From: Erythrobacter sp. YT30
GTDB lineage: Bacteria > Pseudomonadota > Alphaproteobacteria > Sphingomonadales > Sphingomonadaceae
Assembly: GCF_001542875.1 (NCBI RefSeq)
Contig: NZ_LMAF01000002.1
Coordinates: 1,697,501-1,761,500 of the forward strand
DNA: 64,000 nt
Direction: 5' to 3'
Every line of letters begins with the position of its first letter. Within the stretch, counting starts at the first letter, position 1. The notes beneath the pieces were generated by a model. The model did not search any database. It was not told the origin of the DNA and saw nothing but the letters and a program-made list of their open reading frames with translations. A program made the translations under genes and the position numbers. Shown piece after piece: positions 8,311-16,541 of this stretch.

Positions 8311-9663
8311 TTAGTTCGACGTCTGAGGTTCTTTTATCATCAGCCATGCTGCAGCAGCTCCTGCAAGCGAAAGCGCTGCACCCACGAAGGACGCCGTAGT
8401 CGCGCGAGGCAATAGCGCTTCGCTGGAGACGCTTGCATCCACTATGACGAATCCGAGCAGCGCGGTTGCAACCAATCCGGCGATCCGTGAAGTCGCATTG
8501 TTAATACCAGAAGCGGCACCCACAAAGCGATCCTCGACCGCATCCATCACGGCAGTTGTTAATGGCGCAACGCAGAACGACATGCCGATGGCGATCAGGA
8601 TCAGAGGGGGCAGTATTTCAGTCCAGTAATCAACTTGTTGGCCGGTGAGTAGTCCAAGACCCCCAAACCCCGCAGCGACGATGAGCGAGCCAATAACTAG
8701 CGAGTGGGATGTGCCGATGCGCGCCGCGAGCCCGCCAAGCGAGCGCGAAAGCGCTGCGATCACCAGAGGAAATGGAAGCAGCGCGGCTCCGGCCTGTGTG
8801 GCCGAATAATTTGCAGCCTCAATCAGGACATAGGGAAGCAAGACCATCAACCCGCCGATCGCTGCATAGAGAAATAGAGTAAGTAGCGATATGCCCGTGA
8901 ATGCGAGGGATCCGAAAGCGCCCAGCGGCAGCATCGCGTTAGCGCCCTTTCGCTTTTCGACCCTCAGGAAAACAACAAGGGAGCACAAAGCGCCGCCCGC
9001 AAAACAAAGAACCCGGACATCGCCCAGCCCACGTTTTGGCAGGTCGATAAGTGCAAATGTCAGCATACCTAGCGTCAGAGTTCCAAAGATAGCGCCCACG
9101 ACATCGAGGCTGCTACGGTCGCCCGCGTCGACCCGCGATTCCCGGACACTGCGAACGGCGACAAGCCCGGCGGCGAGGGCAAGAGGAACGATAATCGCGA
9201 AAGCCCAACGCCAATTCAAAGCGTCAATTACCATACCACCAACCAATGGTGCGACAGCGCCGGCGACCGCCCCTGCTGCAGCCCATGTGCCGACTGCCTT
9301 ACCGCGCTCTTCTCCGTGAAAGCCGTCGGCGATAATGGCGAGGCTATTCGGCGCAAGCATTGCGGCCCCGATTCCTTGCATGAAACGCGCTGCGAACAGG
9401 AAGTCGAGGGTAGACGATAGTGCGCACACCAAGGTAGCAAGCGTGAAAACAGCCAAGCCAGCTAGGAAACAGCGCCTCCGTCCGAAATGATCACCAAGAG
9501 AGCCGCCAACAAGAACCAAGGCGGATAGTGGAAGAAGGTAGGCGTTGACCATCCATTGAACGCCAGCGGCATCGGTTGCGAAGTCTTCGCGCATGGCAGG
9601 CAAGGCAACATTGATGATTGAGCCCATCACGAATGCCAGCGAGGAACCGAGAACTGTTGCCAC
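8311..9663 (-). CDS. MFS drug-exporter-like transporter (DHA2 type)
   Basis: 450 aa, almost wholly hydrophobic, with roughly 14 membrane segments. Family marks are GSLGDHFGRRR (loop 2-3 motif A), the FAARFMQGIGAAMLAPNSLAII segment, and a GAVAGAVAPLVGG motif-C-like helix. These are typical of the EmrB/QacA group, which exports drugs or small metabolites by proton antiport. The gene starts with GTG, with AGGGG about ten bases upstream. It is oriented against the surrounding zinc genes and has no Zur-like box, so its link to zinc is uncertain. Export of a small metal-binding molecule is possible but unsupported. Confidence 0.85.
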   Translation of the reverse strand: MATVLGSSLAFVMGSIINVALPAMREDFATDAAGVQWMVNAYLLPLSALVLVGGSLGDHFGRRRCFLAGLAVFTLATLVCALSSTLDFLFAARFMQGIGAAMLAPNSLAIIADGFHGEERGKAVGTWAAAGAVAGAVAPLVGGMVIDALNWRWAFAIIVPLALAAGLVAVRSVRESRVDAGDRSSLDVVGAIFGTLTLGMLTFALIDLPKRGLGDVRVLCFAGGALCSLVVFLRVEKRKGANAMLPLGAFGSLAFTGISLLTLFLYAAIGGLMVLLPYVLIEAANYSATQAGAALLPFPLVIAALSRSLGGLAARIGTSHSLVIGSLIVAAGFGGLGLLTGQQVDYWTEILPPLILIAIGMSFCVAPLTTAVMDAVEDRFVGAASGINNATSRIAGLVATALLGFVIVDASVSSEALLPRATTASFVGAALSLAGAAAAWLMIKEPQTSN

Positions 9664-9884
9664 GAGCGTACCGCCCCTATGAATGCAGGGCTCTTGCCCA
9701 GACTCAATTGCTAGGCTTTCATCGCACGGGGCTGGTAAGGATGAGGAAATAGATCGCTCCTGAGACTCTCAAAACCACCTAAGATCAATATTGATTCACG
9801 ACTATTACGCCGATGGCAGCGGTCGAGTAATTCCAGAGGGAACACAAGTCATTTGCAAACACAGCTAAGCTTCGCTAGCGGGAT

Positions 9885-9902
9885 GATACGTTGTAACATA
9901 TT
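9885..9902. promoter_or_regulatory. Zur-box-like palindrome (site C)
   Basis: GATACGTTGTAACATATT matches the dyad GATATGTTATAACATATC at 15 of 18 positions, the best of the three sites in the window. It lies directly before the likely GTG start (9922) of the interrupted DUF1826 gene and would control the long operon behind it. It also argues against the upstream ATG at 9853 as a true start, since that would bury the operator in coding DNA. Confidence 0.75.
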
Positions 9903-9921
9903 GCCTAGTGGTAGAGTTCAA

Positions 9922-10524
9922 GTGTCCGAAGTTTTGCAATCCTCAGCCGCGCTTTCCGCATCCTCTGACATCCTTCGCGAGGTGCTTGATCCTTCCTACA
10001 ATCTGGCGATCTGGGAGCGGCCCTCAAATGGCGCTTATGAGAACTTGCTGTCGGATGACCTTCGCGACGTCAGGTTTCAAACTACGCCCACACAATTGCG
10101 CGAATGCCTGCAGGAGAAGCTAGGTGACGCAGGTTAGGCGGATAAAGCCGAGCGGGACGAATTGATCGCCGATGTATCGATATTGGCAGATCACTACTGC
10201 GCCATCCTCGATCTCGGCGAAGTCGAAGTCAGGCTGGAGGTTGTCACAACCAATTCCTGTCGCAAATGGCATGCCGATTATGTGAAGGCCCGCTTGATCA
10301 CGACTTATGTCGGGTCGGGTACTCAATGGCTTACTCAGGCGGACGCTGACCGGGTGAAAGGAGGCGAAGAGCCTCAATGGATCAACTCGATGTCTCCGGG
10401 GGATGTTGGCATGTTCAAAGGCAAGCTTGCAACTGACACGCCGGCCATTCACCGATCACCGCCGATAGCTGGAACGGGCGAGAAGCGTTTGTTGTTGGTC
10501 CTCAATCCGCCTGAGCAGGGGTGA
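9922..10524 (+). pseudogene. DUF1826 protein gene interrupted by an in-frame TAG
   Basis: The frame reads a full DUF1826 protein: NLAIWERP in the first part, then RLEVV, a Cys, KWHADYVKARLITTYVGSGTQWL, GMFKG and HRSPP, ending LLLVLNPP. One stop, TAG at 10135-10137, splits it; the frame is otherwise intact on both sides, with no shift. DUF1826 genes are typical Zur targets next to COG0523 genes, in keeping with site C. GTG 9922 is the likely start. Restart at TTG 10162 could yield a 120-aa C-terminal fragment containing most conserved residues. A recent Gln-to-stop change, a sequencing error or suppression could each explain it. Confidence 0.75.
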
Positions 10525-10525
10525 C

Positions 10526-10882
10526 GTGCGAAGCACGGCTAATATCGATCGAGCAGCAATCGGCTTTAGCCTGATCTGCGTGGTGCACTGCGCCATATTG
10601 CCTCTCGCCGCGATCAGTTTGCCGGTATTCGGCGTGGTGGCGGAGGCAGAATGGGTGCACTGGCTCTTTACATCCCTTGCGATCGTCGCCGCAATTATGA
10701 CTTTTTCTCTCGCGCATAGCGCACGCCAGCCTTCCTTCGTGCTTCCAGCGTTTACCGGGATAACACTGCTTTTTCTCGCCCTGTTTGCCGAGCCACTTGG
10801 GTTCGATGAAACGCTTCCAACGATTTCAGGAGCAATGCTTCTCGCCGGAGCGCACCTCTTCCGACTTTTCCGAAATCACTAG
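10526..10882 (+). CDS. MerC-domain inner membrane protein (second copy)
   Basis: 118 aa with four predicted membrane helices and the motif LICVVHCAILPL in helix 1, as in the paralogue at 7798. The GTG start lies one base after the stop of the DUF1826 frame, so the two genes are in one operon under the Zur-like site C. A zinc-related membrane role is inferred from the operon. Having two diverged copies under two separate boxes suggests they are not merely redundant. Confidence 0.8.
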   Translation: MRSTANIDRAAIGFSLICVVHCAILPLAAISLPVFGVVAEAEWVHWLFTSLAIVAAIMTFSLAHSARQPSFVLPAFTGITLLFLALFAEPLGFDETLPTISGAMLLAGAHLFRLFRNH

Positions 10883-10888
10883 TTCTGA

Positions 10889-13087
10889 ATGGATTTTCTA
10901 ATGCGCATCAATCGCCTCCTAGTCTCCTCATCGCTCTGCATTCTGGGCATCGCCAGTGCTCCAGCAATGGCTCAGGACTTCGAGACTGACGAAGAAGCCG
11001 GGGCTTCAGGCAACGTGATCCTCGTAACAGATCGCCGTGCTTATCGTGGCGATTTTGAACCGCTTGAGACGCCAAATGCGGATCAGCTAATCACCGAAGA
11101 TCTTTTGCGTGATGCAAACGCCTTCGATCTTAGCCAGGCTCTCGACCTTTCGGCATCAGTGGCGCGTCAAAACAATTTTGGCGGTCTTTGGAATTCGTTC
11201 TCCGTTCGCGGCTTCCAGGGCGACATCAACCTGCCGAGCGGATTTCTCGTCAATGGCTTTAATGCTGGTCGCGGCTTTGGTGGGCCGCGTGACCTTTCCG
11301 GAATTGAAGCGGTCGAAATCCTCAAAGGTCCGCGTTCGGCGCTCTATGGGCGCGGTGAACCTGGCGGCACGGTCAACCTGGTCACCAAGCGTCCAAACTT
11401 CGAGACCTCCGGTTACGTCCAGTTTCAGGCGGGATCGTTCGATTTCTATCGCGGCGATGTCGATCTACAGACCACACTTGGTGACAACGTCGGCGTACGC
11501 GTGGCTGGGTTTTACGAGGATGCAGGGAGCTTTCGCGAGACAGTCGAAACGGAGCGCTTCGGCATCTATCCCTCGATAACCGCTCGGCTCGGGGAAGACA
11601 CGGCGCTCACCTACGAGCTCGAATATACAGAGCAGGACATCCCGTTTGATCGCGGCGTGGTGTTTGACGAAGATTTCGGTTTCAGCCCCCGCCGGACCTT
11701 CACGGGCGAGCCGGGCGATGGGCCAATTGAGACCGAAGTTCTCGGCCATCAGCTCGAATTGCAGCACGATTTCTCGGACAATTGGAGCCTATTGGCGGGC
11801 CTTGGTTATCGCGACACGTCGCTGACCGGAAACGCATCCGAAAACAATTTCAGAGGGCGTCAAACGTTTTTCGAAGACGGACAAACGATATCGCGCTTCT
11901 TCCGGTTCCGAGACTTTGATTCAGAGTATTTTGTCGCGCGGGCAGAGCTGGCCGGGCAGTTCGATACCGGATCGCTCCGCCACAATCTGATATTTGGCGC
12001 TGACTATGACCGGTTTGAGAACAGTTTGTTTATTCTGCGGTTTCGTCCGGCATTTTTCCCAGCTGGAACTGATGTATCGACACTGGATCCAGAGGCATAT
12101 CTTCTCATTGATGCGTTCAATCCGGTCTATGGCCAGTTCCCCACACCCGTTCCGGGGCCAAACACGGATCGCGAAGAAGTGCTTGAGGGCTTTGGTGTCT
12201 ACATCCAGGATCAGATCGAGATCACTGATCGCTTCCAGATCCGGATTGGAGGGCGCTTTGATGACTTTGAGCAGGACCTGACCAATCTGCGGGCCGATCC
12301 AGTCACCACGATCACCACCAATGATGATCGGTTCTCCCCGCAAGTTGGCGCGGTCTACCAGATCGACGATGGCTTCAGCCTCTACGCTTCGTATGGAGAG
12401 GGCTTCCGTCAGCAAACCGGATCCGACTTCGAAGGCAATCAATTTGCGCCCAACATCACGGAGTCATTTGAATTCGGTGTGAAGGCTGATCTCAGTGCCT
12501 ATCTCGACAGTGTTCAAGGCATAGTCACGCTGACGGCTTTCCAGGTCGATCAGAGCAATATCCTCGTCAACGATGACAGCCCGGCAGCCACGGCGGCGGG
12601 TTTCTTCTCTATCGACGCGGGCGAAGCACGTAGCCGCGGAATTGAATTCGATGCCAACCTCGCCTTCGACAGCGGATTTAACTTCTTCCTGTCCTACGCC
12701 TACACCGATGCCGATTTCCAAACCTCGCAACCCGATGCCGATTTTGGCGCGCTGATCGAGGCTGGCGACCCGTTGATCAATTCGCCCGATCATCAACTCA
12801 GTGTTCTAGTCAGTCAGGATTTCGATGTCTCGAACGTGCCCGTGACAATCGGCGGCCGTATGCTGCATGTCGGGGAGCGTCTGGGTTTTACCGGGTTTGA
12901 CTTCTTCTTGCCGGACTACACGATCTTCGGACTGTTCGGAGAAGTGGAGGTCGCGGACGGATTCACCATTCGAGGTGACATCGACAACCTGTTTGACGAG
13001 ACTTACTACACCAATTCATTTGCAGATGTCTGGGTGCAGCCCGGCGCCCCGACGACAGCGCGTGTCTCAGCGCGGTTCGCATTCTGA
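10889..13087 (+). CDS. TonB-dependent outer membrane receptor (siderophore type), Zur operon
   Basis: 732 aa. The signal peptide (…ILGIASAPAMAQ) is followed by a plug domain with SVRGFQGD and EILKGPRSALYGRGEPGGTVNLVTKRP, the standard plug landmarks of siderophore receptors, and then a 22-strand-type barrel ending in ARVSARFAF with the C-terminal Phe needed for barrel insertion. It starts 6 bp after the MerC-type gene and is part of the operon behind the Zur-like site C. The sequence type would normally suggest ferric siderophores. The regulation suggests uptake of a zinc complex instead (a ZnuD or zincophore-receptor-like role), which is inference. Confidence 0.88.
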   Translation: MDFLMRINRLLVSSSLCILGIASAPAMAQDFETDEEAGASGNVILVTDRRAYRGDFEPLETPNADQLITEDLLRDANAFDLSQALDLSASVARQNNFGGLWNSFSVRGFQGDINLPSGFLVNGFNAGRGFGGPRDLSGIEAVEILKGPRSALYGRGEPGGTVNLVTKRPNFETSGYVQFQAGSFDFYRGDVDLQTTLGDNVGVRVAGFYEDAGSFRETVETERFGIYPSITARLGEDTALTYELEYTEQDIPFDRGVVFDEDFGFSPRRTFTGEPGDGPIETEVLGHQLELQHDFSDNWSLLAGLGYRDTSLTGNASENNFRGRQTFFEDGQTISRFFRFRDFDSEYFVARAELAGQFDTGSLRHNLIFGADYDRFENSLFILRFRPAFFPAGTDVSTLDPEAYLLIDAFNPVYGQFPTPVPGPNTDREEVLEGFGVYIQDQIEITDRFQIRIGGRFDDFEQDLTNLRADPVTTITTNDDRFSPQVGAVYQIDDGFSLYASYGEGFRQQTGSDFEGNQFAPNITESFEFGVKADLSAYLDSVQGIVTLTAFQVDQSNILVNDDSPAATAAGFFSIDAGEARSRGIEFDANLAFDSGFNFFLSYAYTDADFQTSQPDADFGALIEAGDPLINSPDHQLSVLVSQDFDVSNVPVTIGGRMLHVGERLGFTGFDFFLPDYTIFGLFGEVEVADGFTIRGDIDNLFDETYYTNSFADVWVQPGAPTTARVSARFAF

Positions 13088-13106
13088 TGTTGATTAGAGG
13101 AAGGCC

Positions 13107-13841
13107 ATGACATCGCCACTTGAGGCTCGTTCGCTTTCGCTGGTTCGTGAAGGGAATACCGTTTTGGACGGCGTTTCGTTCACGGTCGCGAAGGGTGAAA
13201 TCTTTGCGCTGCTTGGTGGGAATGGTGCGGGCAAATCCAGTACACTTCTGACCTTCCTCGGATTTCTTGATCCATCGGGCGGCGAAGTGCTCGTGAATGG
13301 CAAAAGTGTGGGTAGCGATGTTGCTGGTGCGCGGAACTCGATTGCCTATTTGCCTGAGGCAGCCTCGCTCTATGGTCATCTGACTGCTTACGAGAACCTC
13401 GACTATTTCCTTGATCTTGCGGGGAAATCGGCGAGCAAGGACCAGATCAACGTTGCTCTGGATCGCGTCGCCTTGCCGCAAGAGGCACGCACACGCCGAC
13501 TGCAATCCTATTCCAAAGGGATGCGGCAAAAGACTGCCATTGCTCTGGCCTTGCTTCGCGAGACACCGATCCTGCTGCTGGACGAGCCAACGTCCGGCCT
13601 TGATCCGGTCGCGATCGATGAATTTCACGATCTCGTGAAAGCGCTGGCCGAAGGCGGGCAGACCGTGCTCATGGTGACGCATGACGTCTACGGCGCTTGT
13701 CAGGTGGCTGACCGGGTGGGTCTGCTGAGACACGGAAAGCTGGTGGGCAGTTTCGCCGCCGAGAAAGGGCAGCGGATCGATACCGAAACGGTACACGCCG
13801 CATTTGCCGGTCGCCCACATTTTCAAACGGATGCAGCATGA
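13107..13841 (+). CDS. ABC transporter ATPase (NosF/CcmA-like)
   Basis: 244 aa. Walker A GGNGAGKSSTLL near residue 35, signature YSKGMRQK near 135, Walker B ILLLDEPTSGLDP near 155, switch His in VTHD. The SKGM signature and length match ATPases that pair with ABC-2 permeases such as NosF. ATG 13107 has GAGGAAGG upstream. Its stop overlaps the start of the first permease gene, so ATPase and permeases are made together. It lies directly downstream of the TonB receptor gene in the Zur-type operon. Confidence 0.88.
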   Translation: MTSPLEARSLSLVREGNTVLDGVSFTVAKGEIFALLGGNGAGKSSTLLTFLGFLDPSGGEVLVNGKSVGSDVAGARNSIAYLPEAASLYGHLTAYENLDYFLDLAGKSASKDQINVALDRVALPQEARTRRLQSYSKGMRQKTAIALALLRETPILLLDEPTSGLDPVAIDEFHDLVKALAEGGQTVLMVTHDVYGACQVADRVGLLRHGKLVGSFAAEKGQRIDTETVHAAFAGRPHFQTDAA

Positions 13842-15274
13842 GCACGGTTTTGCGCATCGCTCGTGAAGAATGGAGGCTTTGGTTACGCTCCAAAGTCGTG
13901 GTTGCGGCGGCACTAATTGTCGCGGTGCTTTTGGCGGCAACAAGCGTGCTAACGGTCAATCGCGTCGCGGAAGAGCAATCGCAGCGTATCGAGCAACAAA
14001 TCGCTGCGGAACAAACGTTTTTCGCTCAACCGGATCGCCATCCGCACCGAATGGTCCACTATGGCCACTATGCATTTCGTCCTCCCCCTCCGCTTGCGGT
14101 GTTTGAACCGGGAGTCGACGCGGTGACGGGTCAATCGATCTTCTTGGAAGGGCACCGCCAGAACACCGCCATGTTTGCCGACACCAAGGCCGCCGCTGAT
14201 CTTGGCGGATTTGCGTCACTGACACCGGCGATCCTGTATCAATTGCTTTTGCCGCTCCTTCTTATCGTGCTGGGCCATGCGATGTTCTTGCGCGAACGCG
14301 AAAGCGGCACTCTGGCAGTGATGCTGGCGCAGGGACAATCGGGCACGAAACTAGCGTTGGGCAAGGCGGCTGCTCTTCTTGCTGTGATCGCGATATTCAT
14401 GATCCCGCTCATCGGTGTCGCAGCCTACTCGGTCAGCTTGGGCGAAAGCGCGCTGGCGGCCACGTCTCTGGTCGCAGGGTATTTCTTATACCTTTGCATT
14501 TGGGGCGGGATCGTCCTTGCCGCGTCAATCCTTCTCAAACAGCGTGCGGTTTCGCTAGGAGCGCTGATCTTTGTCTGGCTCTTTGCGGCGCTCATTGTCC
14601 CGCGCTTCGCGATCAACGCGAGCAGCGCCGTGATCGATGCTCCCGGCAAGATCGAAAGCGATCTTGTAATGCTGGCTGAACAGCGCAAGCTGGGCGACGG
14701 GCACAACGCGGCCGACCCCGCTTTCATGCAGCTTCAGGCTCAGGTCCTTGAAGAGTACGGTGTCGAAACCATCGAAGAACTGCCGATCAACTGGCGCGGC
14801 GTCGTGGCATCCTATTCGGAAGCCGAGCTGACTGAGCTTCTCAATTCCTATGCTGACAAACGTATGGAGCTTGAAGCGAGCCAATCTCACCTGTTCGGAC
14901 TGTTTGGCTTTGCCTCACCAACTATCGCAATCAGCTCAGCCTCGCGCACTTTGTCAGGAACTGATCTTGCCACCCATCACCGCTTCCTGCGCGAGAGCGA
15001 GGATCTGCGATTTGGCTTCGTGCAAGCTCTCAATGAAAAGCACGCGACTGATCTCGACTACACGGCTGACATCAATCGCAATAACGGCGAAGAAGCATCG
15101 CGAGCCGCCCGCATCAATGCGAACGCTTGGCAGGTGCTCGACGAATTCCGGTTCGAGCCGGACAGCGCGGTGCAGAGAATGGATCGTGCGATGCCGTCGC
15201 TTGGGATCCTAATTGCGTGGCTGATTGCTGCGAGCGGCGTCGTCTATCTAGCCTCCCGCAAGGTGAGGCTCTGA
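13838..15274 (+). CDS. ABC-2 type permease with DUF3526 layout (first subunit)
   Basis: 478 aa. One N-terminal helix (about 20-40) is followed by a long periplasmic segment and a cluster of five to six helices (roughly 125-280), then a second periplasmic stretch and a final helix near the C-terminus (LGILIAWLIAASGVVYLASR). This is the ABC-2/DUF3526 layout. The FLRERESGTL motif after helix 2 is the usual coupling segment. The periplasmic part has several His (HPHRMVHYGHYAF) that could touch metal. It overlaps both the ATPase gene and the second permease gene by a few bases. Substrate unknown. Confidence 0.8.
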   Translation: MSTVLRIAREEWRLWLRSKVVVAAALIVAVLLAATSVLTVNRVAEEQSQRIEQQIAAEQTFFAQPDRHPHRMVHYGHYAFRPPPPLAVFEPGVDAVTGQSIFLEGHRQNTAMFADTKAAADLGGFASLTPAILYQLLLPLLLIVLGHAMFLRERESGTLAVMLAQGQSGTKLALGKAAALLAVIAIFMIPLIGVAAYSVSLGESALAATSLVAGYFLYLCIWGGIVLAASILLKQRAVSLGALIFVWLFAALIVPRFAINASSAVIDAPGKIESDLVMLAEQRKLGDGHNAADPAFMQLQAQVLEEYGVETIEELPINWRGVVASYSEAELTELLNSYADKRMELEASQSHLFGLFGFASPTIAISSASRTLSGTDLATHHRFLRESEDLRFGFVQALNEKHATDLDYTADINRNNGEEASRAARINANAWQVLDEFRFEPDSAVQRMDRAMPSLGILIAWLIAASGVVYLASRKVRL

Positions 15275-16527
15275 TGCTCCGCCATCTGTCGCGCGAAACC
15301 CGTTTCCTTGCGAAAGATCGCGGCGCTGTTTTTTGGCTATTGCTTGCGTTCGTGCTCTCGGTTGTTGCGGTATCTTTCGGCATTGCCGAGGTTCGCGAGC
15401 AACGCGAAACCATCGCGACACTGATCGAAGAGGATGCAGCTGACCGCTCGAACGCTCTGGAAGGACAAGAGGATTGGGGGAGTGCGGCATATTACGCTTT
15501 CCACCTCACCTACGCGCCGCCATCCGACTTCGCGTTCGCGGCGATGGGGCAACGTGACAGCAGCTCGTGGAAACACCGTGTCCGGATGCTCGCGCTAGAG
15601 GGTCAGATTCACGAGGCTGATACGCGCAACGCGGATTTCGGCCTCGTGGGACGCTTTGACTTCGCGTTTTTGGCAGCCTCTGTCGCACCGCTGCTGCTGA
15701 TCCTGTTGCTCTACGATCTTCGCGCATCGGAGAGAACTATGCGACGCCATGATCTGTTGGTGGCAACAGCCGGGTCATCGCGATCCCTCTGGCTACCCCG
15801 AGCGCTTGTCCGCGTCACCGCGCTTGCTCTGCTTCTTCTGATGCCGCTCTGGGTCGGATCAACAATCGAAGGGACGGCTGCAAGCCTGACACTGCAGGCA
15901 AGCGGCATCGTCATCGGTTCGCTGCTAATCTGGTGGCTGATCGTCGAACTCGTCAGCCGAATTGACGCATCGCCCTCGATCCTGCTGACGTCGCTTATCG
16001 GACTGTGGCTCGCTATTGCGATCCTGGTGCCTGCCGTTTCCAAGGCCGTGATCGAGGCTGCTAATCCTGTGCCCGACGGCGGCGAAATCCTGTTGCTCCA
16101 ACGCGAAACGGTGAACGATGCCTGGGACTTGCCCAAAGAGGCAACTATGGACCCGTTTGTGGAGAGGCATCCCGAATACGCAGACCATTCTGAGATTGGC
16201 GAAGAGGGCTTCGAGTGGAAATGGTATTACGCATTTCAGCAAGTCGGTGATCAAGTGGTCGAACCGCTGGCGACACAATACCGCGAAGCCCGGCTTGCGC
16301 GCGACAAGCAAGCAGGTGTCGCTGCCTGGGCTTCGCCGACATCTCTGGTTGAACGCGCTTTTGAGAAACTTGCCGGAACAGACGCCCGATCGATGATCGC
16401 ATACGAAGACCGCGTGCGAGACTATCATCGCGAATTGCGAGCCTTCTACTACCCCTTGATGTTCCCCGAAGAGCCCTTTGATGAGGAACTCTTGAGCGGA
16501 TTGCCCGCTTTCACTCCAACGTCTTAG
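15274..16527 (+). CDS. ABC-2 type permease with DUF3526 layout (second subunit)
   Basis: 417 aa from ATG 15274, which overlaps the stop of the first permease gene; the longer open frame back to 15127 is not coding. Its layout mirrors the first subunit: an N-terminal helix, a periplasmic domain, then helices around 120-280, with LYDLRASERTMRRHDLL as the coupling-like segment. The two permeases probably form a heterodimer with two copies of the NosF-like ATPase. Transporters of this kind either export or drive periplasmic processing; direction cannot be read from sequence. Confidence 0.8.
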   Translation: MLRHLSRETRFLAKDRGAVFWLLLAFVLSVVAVSFGIAEVREQRETIATLIEEDAADRSNALEGQEDWGSAAYYAFHLTYAPPSDFAFAAMGQRDSSSWKHRVRMLALEGQIHEADTRNADFGLVGRFDFAFLAASVAPLLLILLLYDLRASERTMRRHDLLVATAGSSRSLWLPRALVRVTALALLLLMPLWVGSTIEGTAASLTLQASGIVIGSLLIWWLIVELVSRIDASPSILLTSLIGLWLAIAILVPAVSKAVIEAANPVPDGGEILLLQRETVNDAWDLPKEATMDPFVERHPEYADHSEIGEEGFEWKWYYAFQQVGDQVVEPLATQYREARLARDKQAGVAAWASPTSLVERAFEKLAGTDARSMIAYEDRVRDYHRELRAFYYPLMFPEEPFDEELLSGLPAFTPTS

Positions 16528-16541
16528 GAGTTCGCTCAAAT

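Noticed and set aside
7798..10882. Mercury resistance genes from the two MerC proteins
   Set aside because: No merA, merR, merT or merP nearby; both genes are behind Zur-like boxes and within zinc-linked neighbours.
15127..15273. Longer start for the second ABC-2 permease
   Set aside because: The extra 49 residues overlap the first permease in another frame and lack hydrophobic pattern; ATG 15274 overlaps the upstream stop as in the rest of the operon.
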